Of a stretch of DNA of 36,637 bases, positions 18,024 through 24,442 are shown piece after piece. Below the pieces are notes generated by a model. The model was not told where the DNA came from. It saw only the letters and a program-made list of their open reading frames with translations, and made no database searches. Position 1 is the stretch's first letter, and every line of letters starts with the position of its first letter. Source of the DNA: Erysipelotrichaceae bacterium. GTDB taxonomy: Bacteria > Bacillota_I > Bacilli_A > Erysipelotrichales > Coprobacillaceae. The stretch covers positions 18,016 to 54,652 of the forward strand of contig JAJQFG010000120.1 in NCBI GenBank assembly GCA_021201315.1, read 5' to 3'. The translations under genes were made by a program, and so were the position numbers.

Positions 18024-18473
18024 TTGAGCGAAAAAGAGATTGAGGAACGCAAAGCAATACTTGAAGAACATAATAGACTATTAGATGAATATAATCGATT
18101 ATGTGATAACAAGAACTTATTAACGTCCCAGGAATGGCAACGCCAGGAAGAGAAAAAGAAGTCAATTTTATTGAAGATTGACAGATGCAAGGCAATGGAG
18201 CAATCATTTGATGATGATTCCAACAAATCAGATCCAAGCATTTTCGGATTGCAGATGCTGAAAATGGAAGAGGTACAAACCTTGTTGAATTGCAGCTATG
18301 AAAGCCTTAGAAATTTTATTGAGATAGGAATGTTAAAGCCCATAAAGACTGGTAAATGCTATATGTTTATTCAAAGTGATATTGCAGAATTTCAACAAAA
18401 GTATAAAGGTTATGATTTATCTAATTATCAAAAGGCGTTGCTAGTATACAATGAGGTATTAAGTAATGGCTAA
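18024..18473 (+). CDS. Coiled-coil plus helix-turn-helix protein (excisionase-like C-terminus)
   Basis: The best start is TTG 18024, 10 bases after GGAG; TTG 18015 is too close to that site. The 149 residues begin with a charged coiled coil (about 1-75), followed by a MerR/Xis-type winged-helix segment (LKMEEVQTLLNCSYESLRNF...GMLKPIKTGKCYMF...DIAEFQQKY). Excisionases and phage replication-region regulators have this kind of domain. It overlaps the next gene by 8 bp, so the two are translationally coupled. An Xis or a replication accessory role are both possible. Confidence 0.6.
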   Translation: MSEKEIEERKAILEEHNRLLDEYNRLCDNKNLLTSQEWQRQEEKKKSILLKIDRCKAMEQSFDDDSNKSDPSIFGLQMLKMEEVQTLLNCSYESLRNFIEIGMLKPIKTGKCYMFIQSDIAEFQQKYKGYDLSNYQKALLVYNEVLSNG

Positions 18474-19260
18474 TAGAAGAATGATTTCTTTAAGCGTTGT
18501 TGATAGTGATGTTTTTCTAAATATGCCACACTCAACGCAATCATTATATTTTCATTTATGTGTACGTGCTGATGATGACGGATTTATAGACAGTCCACAA
18601 AAAATATTGCGTATAGTAGGATGCAAAGATAAAGACTTAAATATATTGATTGATAATAAATTCGTTATTCCTTTTAAAAGTGGAGTTATTGTTATAGTTC
18701 ATTGGAAATTAAGCAATAGAATATCAGATAAAAGACGCATCCCCACATTATACAATGATGAATTACAAACATTGATTGAAAAAAATGGCGTATATTCAAT
18801 AAAAAATGACTTGAATACAGAATGTATACAAAATGTAAGCAAAGCGAATACAGAATGTATACAAAATGTAAGCAAAATGTCGGACAGTATAGTAAAGGAT
18901 AGTATAGTAAAGGATAGTATAGTAAAGAATATAAATAACACACCCACGAACCAGGAAGAAACCAAGAAAAAAATAATCAAACATAAATATGGAGAATTTA
19001 AACACGTTCTTTTATCAGATGATGAAATGAAACGTTTAAAAAATGATTTCCCTTTTTATGAAGATCTTATCAAGATTCTTGATGAATATTGCGAGACAAG
19101 TGGCAAGACCTATAAAAATTATAGTTTAGTTTTGAGAAAATGGGTACTTGATGAATATAACAAAAGTCATAAAGTGAACCATTACAATGATAACAGAGAG
19201 GATGCATACAATGAACCAGTTGAAACAGACACATCAACAGATGATTCAATCAAATTCTAA
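18466..19260 (+). CDS. Phage-type replication initiator (replisome organiser)
   Basis: 264 residues. The N-terminus MANRRMISLSVVDSDVFLNM, then STQSLYFHLCVRADDDGFID and PQKILRIVGC, is the winged-helix start typical of phage and satellite DnaD-like replisome organisers. The middle (about 115-155) is repetitive: NTECIQNVSKA twice, then DSIVK three times. The C-terminal part (about 180-250) is DnaD-domain-like. It should bind the element's origin and recruit the helicase loader encoded next, whose start overlaps its 3' end. The repeat tract may itself be the origin. Confidence 0.8.
   Translation: MANRRMISLSVVDSDVFLNMPHSTQSLYFHLCVRADDDGFIDSPQKILRIVGCKDKDLNILIDNKFVIPFKSGVIVIVHWKLSNRISDKRRIPTLYNDELQTLIEKNGVYSIKNDLNTECIQNVSKANTECIQNVSKMSDSIVKDSIVKDSIVKNINNTPTNQEETKKKIIKHKYGEFKHVLLSDDEMKRLKNDFPFYEDLIKILDEYCETSGKTYKNYSLVLRKWVLDEYNKSHKVNHYNDNREDAYNEPVETDTSTDDSIKF
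18813..18927. repeat. Tandem iterons inside the replication gene, candidate origin
   Basis: Two copies of a 33-bp unit (18813 and 18846; GAATACAGAATGTATACAAA core with a GTATAC palindrome) are followed by three copies of a 15-bp unit (18883-18927; AGTATAGTAAAG core). They are exact or nearly exact at DNA level. Phage origins of this type often lie within the initiator gene. Confidence 0.6.
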
Positions 19261-19984
19261 AGATATAAATATTCCTATTGTTGAAATTGTCGGCAAGTGT
19301 GATAAATGTGGCGATGATATAAGAAAGCTGACTTATCCTAATGGTGATACATCATTTATGTGCTTAGGCTGTATAGCAAAAGAAGAGGAACAAAAAGCAA
19401 TTGCTTATGTTAATAGTAAAGAGGGACTTGTTTCTTATAACAAAAAGAATTGTGGCTTTTCAAAAAGAGACGTTGATGCAGTCAACGAACCATACATAAC
19501 AGACGACGGAAACATAGATGCTTATAACATGGCTATGAAATATGCTAATAGATTCAATGAGGACACCTCAATAGGCTTTTATATTTATGGATCTGTTGGA
19601 GTTGGTAAAAGTCTTTTGGCAAAAAAGATAATGAAGATTGTTTTATATCGTGGATATAGTGCTTATATCACAAATATTATTCAATTAATGAACGATATAA
19701 AAAACGATCTAAATAATTTTAGCGATACAACATTAAGAAAATGTCAAAACGTTGATTTATTAGTGATTGATGATGTTGGAACAGAGAAAAATACAGATTT
19801 TGAAAATAGCAGAATGTTTTTAATAACCGATTATCGTTACGAGAATAAAAAACCCACTATATTCACGTCAAACTTAAAGCTTGATGAATTGACAACGAAA
19901 TATGATGAATTTGGGCGTATTTATTCAAGAATCAGAGGAGCTACCCAGGTATTAGAGATTAAGGGCAAAGATAGAAGAATTTAA
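19211..19984 (+). CDS. DnaC-like AAA+ helicase loader
   Basis: 257 residues from ATG 19211, which has AGAGAGGA before it; an in-frame ATG at 19187 lacks a site. The N-terminus has a four-Cys zinc motif (C30, C33, C51, C54). The AAA+ core shows Walker A GSVGVGKS (127-134), Walker B LLVIDD (183-188) and a sensor-like FTSNL. This is the DnaC/IstB-type loader layout, and it would load the host DnaB helicase at the element's origin. It overlaps the initiator gene by 50 bp. IstB of IS21 is excluded by the context. Confidence 0.85.
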   Translation: MNQLKQTHQQMIQSNSKDINIPIVEIVGKCDKCGDDIRKLTYPNGDTSFMCLGCIAKEEEQKAIAYVNSKEGLVSYNKKNCGFSKRDVDAVNEPYITDDGNIDAYNMAMKYANRFNEDTSIGFYIYGSVGVGKSLLAKKIMKIVLYRGYSAYITNIIQLMNDIKNDLNNFSDTTLRKCQNVDLLVIDDVGTEKNTDFENSRMFLITDYRYENKKPTIFTSNLKLDELTTKYDEFGRIYSRIRGATQVLEIKGKDRRI

Positions 19985-20203
19985 AGGAAGTGAAACCAGA
20001 TGAACAAAAGCCCACCAGGTTAATTATAAAACTACTGGCAATAGTTTAATTAAAGTGAATGTAAAAGTTTTTTATGCAAAAAAATAGCTTTAAGTACTAG
20101 CAATACTTAAAGCCGATTCATGAAGAGTGATTCACGAACCATTCAAGATGGCTACATTATATCACTCTTTCTCAAAAATTAAAAGAAGGAAGGATAATTT
20201 AAA
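19985..20203. other. Gene-free stretch with two hairpins
   Basis: GCTTTAAGTA (20087-20096) pairs with TACTTAAAGC (20104-20113). On the minus strand it is followed by ATTTTTTT, so it could stop leftward transcription. A second imperfect pairing joins GAGTGAT near 20120 with ATCACTC near 20160. No coding region was seen. Confidence 0.45.
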
Positions 20204-20311
20204 ATGTTAGATATTTATGATGTTAATTTTATGTTGCTGATAATTGTATTTTTCTTATTATTCGTTATTGGTTGTTTGTTGGTAGTACTAGAAGATAATG
20301 GCAATGAGTAA
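20204..20311 (+). CDS. 35-residue single-pass membrane peptide
   Basis: ATG 20204 follows a strong AAGGAAGG site. It encodes MLDIYDVNFM, then the hydrophobic stretch LLIIVFFLLFVIGCLLVV and an acidic tail LEDNGNE. One membrane helix is clear, with N-in/C-out or the reverse uncertain. It overlaps the next small gene (ATG 20304) by 8 bp. Its size and features fit phage-type small membrane proteins, for example exclusion or holin-like peptides. No function can be assigned. Confidence 0.55.
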   Translation: MLDIYDVNFMLLIIVFFLLFVIGCLLVVLEDNGNE

Positions 20312-20507
20312 GAATAATATTATCAAAACTGTTAAAAACGCAATTAATCAAAAGGTTATTGATGAAAATTATAATATGACATATTTACAAATGAAACAGA
20401 TCATCAAAGCATCAAAGAGTACATTTGATTTATGTTCATATTGTTTTACATATGGATATATTCAAGGCATGAGAGCTGAAGAAAGCAAGAAATCACTTAG
20501 TGATTAG
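20304..20507 (+). CDS. Small hypothetical protein
   Basis: 67 residues from ATG 20304 (ATG 20298 is two codons upstream). It is basic at the start (MSKNNIIKTVKNAINQKV) and helical. The second half, STFDLCSYCFTYGYIQGMRAEE, has a C-x2-C and a region typical of small phage early proteins. No family was recognised. It overlaps the membrane peptide gene and is followed by another small ORF after 14 bp, with GAGGGAGTG as the latter's site. Confidence 0.5.
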   Translation: MSKNNIIKTVKNAINQKVIDENYNMTYLQMKQIIKASKSTFDLCSYCFTYGYIQGMRAEESKKSLSD

Positions 20508-20521
20508 AGGGAGTGTAAGCA

Positions 20522-20749
20522 ATGGAAAAATTAGACATAGTGGAAATAGAAATAACTATTAATGATTTAAAAAATGTAAATGCAAGTTTATGGTTGATTC
20601 AAGGGAATTATAGTGAAGATATGTATAATGCAGTTGGATACCCTGGTAGAGAATTAACTTATGATGGCTTAGGTGGAATTATAAAGGCTAATAAGATGTT
20701 GCTAGACAAGTTAGAGAGATTGTTTTATGGAGTAGATCAAAATGAATGA
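20522..20749 (+). CDS. Small hypothetical protein
   Basis: 75 residues, with GGGAGTG about 8 bases ahead of ATG 20522. It is acidic and helical (NDLKNVNASLWLIQGNYSED), with no membrane segment or Cys motif. No family was recognised. Its end overlaps the next gene by 8 bp, so the two are probably translated together. Confidence 0.55.
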   Translation: MEKLDIVEIEITINDLKNVNASLWLIQGNYSEDMYNAVGYPGRELTYDGLGGIIKANKMLLDKLERLFYGVDQNE

Positions 20750-20963
20750 TTCTGTTTTAAATGAATTATTTTGTCTATGGTGCAATGAAGGTAGTTATGA
20801 ACCACGCAAGGAAGAACTCGATGCACTGGATAGAATAAGAACTTATGCAGAAGGTGAGGCAATAATGGAAGATATTTATAATTATGTTCTTGTAATGCAG
20901 AAAAGAGCATATCAAGAAGGATTTAAACGAGGCTTTCACCTGGCAAGCGAGATTATCAAGTAA
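20742..20963 (+). CDS. Small hypothetical protein
   Basis: 73 residues starting inside the previous gene. Acidic and helical (LCNEGSYEPRKEELDALDRI is approximate in style; the visible motif is EPRKEELDALDRIRTYAEGE), ending YQEGFKRGFHLASEIIK. This ending resembles small phage proteins with a C-terminal amphipathic helix. No function assigned. It is the last gene before a terminator. Confidence 0.5.
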   Translation: MNDSVLNELFCLWCNEGSYEPRKEELDALDRIRTYAEGEAIMEDIYNYVLVMQKRAYQEGFKRGFHLASEIIK

Positions 20964-21410
20964 ATGTTATGTTGCAGTACAGAGGGCTAAACAAAAAAAG
21001 CCCCTGGAACTGTACATATACCAGGAGTTTTTTTGAAATTTTAGAGAGATATGAAGATTTAATACTCACTTAACAAATATTACAGTGATAATACTATAAC
21101 AATAGCTAGGATAATACCATGTTATAGCTAGTCATATTGTATCATTTAAAAGTCAAAAAGAAAAGACTTGTAAAAGATACAAGCCTAAACTCTTAAGGAA
21201 TAGAAAAACTGAAATATCATAACCAAATAACAAATACTAGTTTTTTCTAGATTCAATAGACAATTTTATTCTAGCACTTTATTTATTAAAAATAAAGACG
21301 ATTTTTAAAAAGGAAGGTGATGCCCTATGGTGGTAAGGTTGAGTTGCTACATTTAAAGCAACAAATTAAATAAGATCTAAACAAAATATATACAGAAAGG
21401 ACGATAAAAT
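20964..21410. other. Long gene-free stretch before the capsid-type genes
   Basis: It contains a terminator (21001-21034), then imperfect direct repeats GATAATACTATAACA/GATAATACCATGTTAT with inverted TAGCTA blocks (about 21089-21135). A 17-codon ORF at 21320-21373 (MPYGGKVELLHLKQQIK) has an AAGGAAGG site and could be a remnant or leader peptide. The stretch separates early from late-type genes and may hold a late promoter. Confidence 0.45.
21001..21034 (+). terminator. Terminator of the early gene cluster
   Basis: CCCCTGG pairs with CCAGGAG (one mismatch) around a 14-base loop, followed by seven T. Confidence 0.6.
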
Positions 21411-21845
21411 ATGGCAACTAAAATTACAATAGAATTTGATGATGCAAAAACGATTGCTAAAAATCACGGATTAACGCCAGGTGGTAGTGCTCAAAAATTC
21501 TTCACTAATGAATTATTGAGAGTAAGTGATAAGTATACACCTATGGAAGTTGGTGTATTAAAAAATTCGGCTACGATTGCATTAGATGGTACATTTATTC
21601 AATACAATACACCATACGCAAGATACCATTGGTATGGTAAGCTAATGGTTGATCAAAATACTGGTAGTAGTTACGCACCTAAAGACACGCAAAAAGTTTT
21701 AACAACAAAAGATATGACTTATTATGAACCTGGATCAAGTGTCCCATCACCATTAAGAGGCTCATATTGGGTACAAAGAGCATATAATGATAATAAAGAT
21801 ACTTTATTAGATTCGTTAGAAAAATTTATTAATGGAAATGATTAA
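21411..21845 (+). CDS. Phage minor capsid protein
   Basis: 144 residues after AGAAAGGACG. The sequence ARYHWYGKLMVDQNTGSSYA and the C-terminal PLRGSYWVQRAYNDNKDTLLDSLEKF match the phage minor capsid family found between head and tail genes. That family normally acts as a head completion or tail-joining protein. Here no portal, head or tail gene accompanies it. In a satellite it could modify helper particles; in a reduced prophage it would be a leftover. The frame and start site look intact. Confidence 0.7.
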   Translation: MATKITIEFDDAKTIAKNHGLTPGGSAQKFFTNELLRVSDKYTPMEVGVLKNSATIALDGTFIQYNTPYARYHWYGKLMVDQNTGSSYAPKDTQKVLTTKDMTYYEPGSSVPSPLRGSYWVQRAYNDNKDTLLDSLEKFINGND

Positions 21846-21872
21846 ACATTACAGAAAAGGAGATAAAAACAG

Positions 21873-22520
21873 ATGTTAGAACAATTAAAATCAACTTTAA
21901 ATATTTTTGACCATATTGTTGGTGAGGCTTATCAAAATTATGAACATGAAAAGCAAGAAATAGTTAATGAAACCAAATGGACGGCAAAAGCAAAAGAAGA
22001 GGCTACGCAAGAGGCACTTAAAAAATTCGAAAAAATTAAAGATAGAGAGTTACGAGATGCTTTTAAGTCTGTAAACAGTCAATTTGATGATGCTTATAAA
22101 AAATTAAATGAGATTGTTGCAGAAAGACCACCAGAAGAGGTAAGTCAAACAATTCAAGCTATTAGTATTTGTGGAAAATATATTACTGATTTCGAAGCTG
22201 AAAACATTATAGAATCATATAAGGATAATTATATTTGTTGTAAAGCAGTTACAAGCATTTTCCATAGCAATGATATTTGTAAAAACAAAACATTGTTAGG
22301 TGCTGACTATGTAAAGAATGAACTAGACGGATTAAAAGACGGCATTACAACATTCTTATATGGTTATGGTACTGGCAAAAATAACAATTTATCAGCAGCC
22401 TCTTATTTAAGTGAAGAAATAAATCCAATAAATGGGACAATAGCAAAAATACAACCATTTTTTAATCATGATTTTGTTGTTAGAAGTAATTTAGATGATA
22501 GATTAGACAATCAACGATAA
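21873..22520 (+). CDS. Hypothetical protein with N-terminal coiled coil
   Basis: 215 residues, with AAAAGGAG before ATG 21873. The first 90 residues are charged and strongly helical (KAKEEATQEALKKFEKIKD). The rest is mixed, with four Cys (ISICGKY, YICCKAV, NDICKNK) and a Gly/Asn stretch (YGYGTGKNNNL). No family was recognised. It is 27 bp downstream of the minor capsid gene and ends at a terminator, so the two form a two-gene unit. A structural or scaffold-like role is only a guess from position. Confidence 0.55.
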   Translation: MLEQLKSTLNIFDHIVGEAYQNYEHEKQEIVNETKWTAKAKEEATQEALKKFEKIKDRELRDAFKSVNSQFDDAYKKLNEIVAERPPEEVSQTIQAISICGKYITDFEAENIIESYKDNYICCKAVTSIFHSNDICKNKTLLGADYVKNELDGLKDGITTFLYGYGTGKNNNLSAASYLSEEINPINGTIAKIQPFFNHDFVVRSNLDDRLDNQR

Positions 22521-22596
22521 ATCATTTTTAATATATTGGTGGTAAGTAAACACCAATTAAATATAAACGTGCTCATGTTAAAATTAAGTAATAGAA

Positions 22597-22634
22597 AAGT
22601 CTTATCAATCAATACCTGGTAAGGCTTTTTTTTG
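22597..22634 (+). terminator. Terminator after the capsid-type pair
   Basis: AAGTCTTATC (22597-22606) pairs with GGTAAGGCTT (22618-22627) using two G-T pairs, followed by eight or more T. Confidence 0.75.
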
Positions 22635-22716
22635 TTATGCTTTTAATTAATAACAAATCAATTATTATGCTTTTATGATATAATTAATCAAGATATAAAA
22701 GAGGTGTAGCTGATAC

Positions 22717-22911
22717 ATGAACAATGATAATTTAAAACCATACAAAAAGGGAGAAGAACGAGCTAAAATCAATGGGCGTAAAGGTGGATTGAAAAGCGTT
22801 GAAGTTAGAAGAAAAAAGAAAGCTATGAAAGAGTTAGCAAAAGCATTTAATACAATAGCTTTAGAAGACGTCGAAATTATTATTGATGATTTTACATTGA
22901 ACCAACATTAA
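22717..22911 (+). CDS. Small KGG-motif protein, small-terminase-like N-terminus
   Basis: 64 residues, with GAGGTG 11 bases upstream. It reads EERAKINGRKGGLKSVEVRRKKKAMKELAKAF, the basic KGG segment seen at the start of phage small terminase and related packaging proteins. Those proteins are usually 120-180 residues, so this one is short and may be truncated after TLNQH. A small terminase is a hallmark of PICI satellites, but this short form cannot prove that role. It may also be a free-standing DNA-binding peptide. Confidence 0.45.
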   Translation: MNNDNLKPYKKGEERAKINGRKGGLKSVEVRRKKKAMKELAKAFNTIALEDVEIIIDDFTLNQH

Positions 22912-22957
22912 AGCGTGAGTGAACCCACGAAAAAATGGAAATATTGAAATAATAAAA

Positions 22958-23021
22958 GCCTCTGGAATGAATCGAAATAATGAAATGTGTATAGTTATGC
23001 GTTTCGATTCCAAATAGAGGC
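22958..23021. other. Long imperfect hairpin between two element genes
   Basis: GCCTCT (22958-22963) pairs with AGAGGC (23016-23021), and GGAAT...AATCGAAA with TTTCGATTCC. There is no T-run directly after it. It lies in the leader of the sigma-like gene and may be a structured RNA or protein-binding site. Confidence 0.5.
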
Positions 23022-23033
23022 AATTAAAAAAAG

Positions 23034-23402
23034 GTGGATTGTATGACTGACAATGAAAAGAGAAAGTTTTTAGAATTGTTTTATCATTATTATGATGAAT
23101 ATATAACCTTAAATGAATCATTAGAGGGCTTGAAATGTGCAGATCCAACAAAAGAAGTAAATCATAATGGACATAAAATAACGCTAACAGAGAGGATACA
23201 TCAAAGAGATAAAGCATACATGAGAATGATAAAGCTTATGAAGTTTATTGATGAAAAAAGTAATTGTGATATTTATATTGGTACCAGATATTTATCTATT
23301 CCACCAAAAAGAACATATAAAGAAGTTGCAGAGGCTTTAAACGTTAGTATTTCAACTGTTGCTAGAAAGTTAGATGAAGGTATAAAGAAACTGGATATTT
23401 AA
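23034..23402 (+). CDS. Phage-type sigma-like regulator (region 4 HTH)
   Basis: 122 residues. The best start is ATG 23034 or 23043, after AAAAAGGTGG. The C-terminal PPKRTYKEVAEALNVSISTVARKLDEGIKKL is a sigma-70 region-4-like helix-turn-helix, as in phage late-gene regulators of the ArpU/DUF1492 kind. The N-terminal half is helical and charged with several aromatic residues. It is the last gene of the element and might activate element or helper late promoters. Evidence for that role is position and fold only. Confidence 0.65.
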   Translation: MDCMTDNEKRKFLELFYHYYDEYITLNESLEGLKCADPTKEVNHNGHKITLTERIHQRDKAYMRMIKLMKFIDEKSNCDIYIGTRYLSIPPKRTYKEVAEALNVSISTVARKLDEGIKKLDI

Positions 23403-23440
23403 GGCGTATATGCTTGCAGTTTTGAAACAATTCGTTAGAC

Positions 23441-23461
23441 ATGAGTATTTATACCTAAAAT
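23441..23461. repeat. 21-bp intergenic element motif, copy B
   Basis: It is identical to 17922-17942 and followed 39 bp later by GAGTCAAAGAAAG, as in the diverged copy near 17526. Confidence 0.65.
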
Positions 23462-23622
23462 CAATTTGATGATTGAAGAACGCTTATATATTGATTCCTG
23501 GAGTCAAAGAAAGCATTTTAAGAGATGATTAGATGTTAATGTTTATGATGATGTTTATATTCTTGTATATCCTGGTAATGAATAACAATATCAATTTCTA
23601 ATATGAAAATATGATCTAAAAT

Positions 23623-23658
23623 AAAAGTCCTGCTAGAAAGGAAAATAGCAAGACTTTT
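23623..23658. terminator. Bidirectional terminator near the right end of the element
   Basis: AAAAGTCCTGCTA pairs with TAGCAAGACTTTT, one mismatch, with A/T runs outside both arms. Confidence 0.65.
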
Positions 23659-23780
23659 AAAAAATATGAAATTTAAGATGGGATTCATTGAAATATGCGT
23701 TTTTTTGAAATATATAAGAAATTATTGCAGATGTATTATAACTGATAATGATTCATAAATCAAATGGGCTACATTTTCAA

Positions 23781-23825
23781 CCACATTTCACCCACAAAAA
23801 AGAGCCACCCACATCAACCCACATC
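23781..23825. promoter_or_regulatory. Probable right integrase arm-type sites
   Basis: Four close repeats, CCACATTT (23781), CACCCACA (23789), CACCCACATC (23806) and AACCCACATC (23816), lie about 100 bp inside attR. Matching motifs near attL support a role in integrase binding. Confidence 0.45.
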
Positions 23826-23927
23826 AAAAATAAAGAAAAGAACGTTCATTGAAAATTTCAATAAACGCCCTTTTTATCAGTCCTATAACAAATGAAATAA
23901 AATTGAAAAAAATTAATATAAAAATCA

Positions 23928-23945
23928 CTTTATGAGAACTTTTTT
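23928..23945. other. attR core
   Basis: The copy of the 15073-15090 core sits just before the end of hxlR. The left arm of the terminator hairpin is missing here, so hxlR lost its original terminator on integration. Confidence 0.8.
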
Positions 23946-23948
23946 TGT

Positions 23949-24287
23949 TTAATCTGCATGATCTTTTAATTTGCTACCCCATATAGCTAGTTCAGTTAAA
24001 ATTGGGATTAAAGAACGAACAGCATCGGTTATTTCGTATTCTACTCTAATTGGAACCTCTGTATACTCAGTTCTTTTAATCAGACCATCTTCTTCAAGCT
24101 CTTTTAATGATTTAGCAAGCATAGTGTTAGAAATACCATTCATCTTTCTTTTTAAATCATTATATCTTGTCGCTCCATCATTTGAAAGTGAGCATATAAT
24201 CGACATCTTCCATCTTCCTCCAATAGCACTCATTGCTTTTTGCAATGGACATCCAATTGTACATGGACAAACATGTGTATTAGCCAT
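23949..24287 (-). CDS. HxlR-family transcriptional regulator
   Basis: 112 residues from ATG 24287 with TAAAGGAGG before it. It has the HxlR winged helix: N-terminal Cys cluster (CPCTIGCPLQKAM), IGGRWKMSIICSL, YNDLKRKMNGISNTMLAKSL, LEEDGLIKRTEY and VEYEIT. Family members sense thiols, aldehydes, quinones or other electrophiles, often through an N-terminal Cys. It is divergent from the flavodoxin-led operon and probably controls it. Its terminator was altered by the element integrated just downstream. Confidence 0.88.
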   Translation of the reverse strand: MANTHVCPCTIGCPLQKAMSAIGGRWKMSIICSLSNDGATRYNDLKRKMNGISNTMLAKSLKELEEDGLIKRTEYTEVPIRVEYEITDAVRSLIPILTELAIWGSKLKDHAD

Positions 24288-24343
24288 TTTACATTCCTCC
24301 TTTAGATAATTTTTTTCTTACTTAGTCTACAAAAACTGCGTAA

Positions 24344-24371
24344 TTGACATATTTTTTTATATTACTATAAT
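24344..24371 (+). promoter_or_regulatory. Promoter of the flavodoxin-led operon
   Basis: TTGACA (24344-24349), a 16-bp spacer and TATAAT (24366-24371) lie in the divergent region between hxlR and the operon, where an HxlR dimer would bind. No clear operator palindrome could be fixed. Confidence 0.7.
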
Positions 24372-24442
24372 AGTATTATAACAAGTAGTAAAATAAGAGT
24401 AAAGCTTTTTTTAAGAGTTAAAAGATATAGGAGGAATTTATT

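Larger units (their letters stand above)
23403..23927. other. Gene-free right end of the element
   Basis: It holds the second exact copy of the 21-bp motif (23441-23461), a GAGTCAAAGAAAG string also present at 17588-17600, a bidirectional hairpin (23623-23658), the CCACAT arm-type repeats and a last hairpin (about 23842-23878). It looks like a decayed copy of the 17526-17612 leader plus attachment sequences. No ORF with a ribosome site was seen. Confidence 0.55.
15073..23945. mobile_element. 8.9-kb integrated element: phage satellite (PICI-like) or reduced prophage
   Basis: It is bounded by an 18-bp direct repeat CTTTATGAGAACTTTTTT at 15073-15090 and 23928-23945. An intact tyrosine integrase lies next to the left end and faces it. 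Gene order is integrase and repressor leftward, then Cro, small early genes, a HTH protein, a replication initiator, a DnaC-like loader, small genes, a minor capsid protein, an unknown, a small-terminase-like ORF and a sigma-like regulator rightward. There is no large terminase, portal, major head, tail or lysis gene. That pattern fits a satellite that depends on a helper phage. A deleted prophage is the main alternative. Confidence 0.75.

Noticed and set aside
18813-18927. Short tandem repeats as a CRISPR array
   Set aside because: There are no unique spacers, and the repeats are in frame within a gene.
18692-19005. Three overlapping minus-strand open frames
   Set aside because: They are Tyr/Leu/Phe-rich shadows of the initiator gene's repeat tract.
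19211-19984. IstB helper ATPase of an IS21 element
   Set aside because: No IstA gene or IS ends are nearby. It overlaps a phage-type initiator gene.
15073-23945. Integrative conjugative or mobilisable element
   Set aside because: No relaxase, coupling protein or oriT-like site was seen, while a phage-type switch, initiator and capsid gene were.
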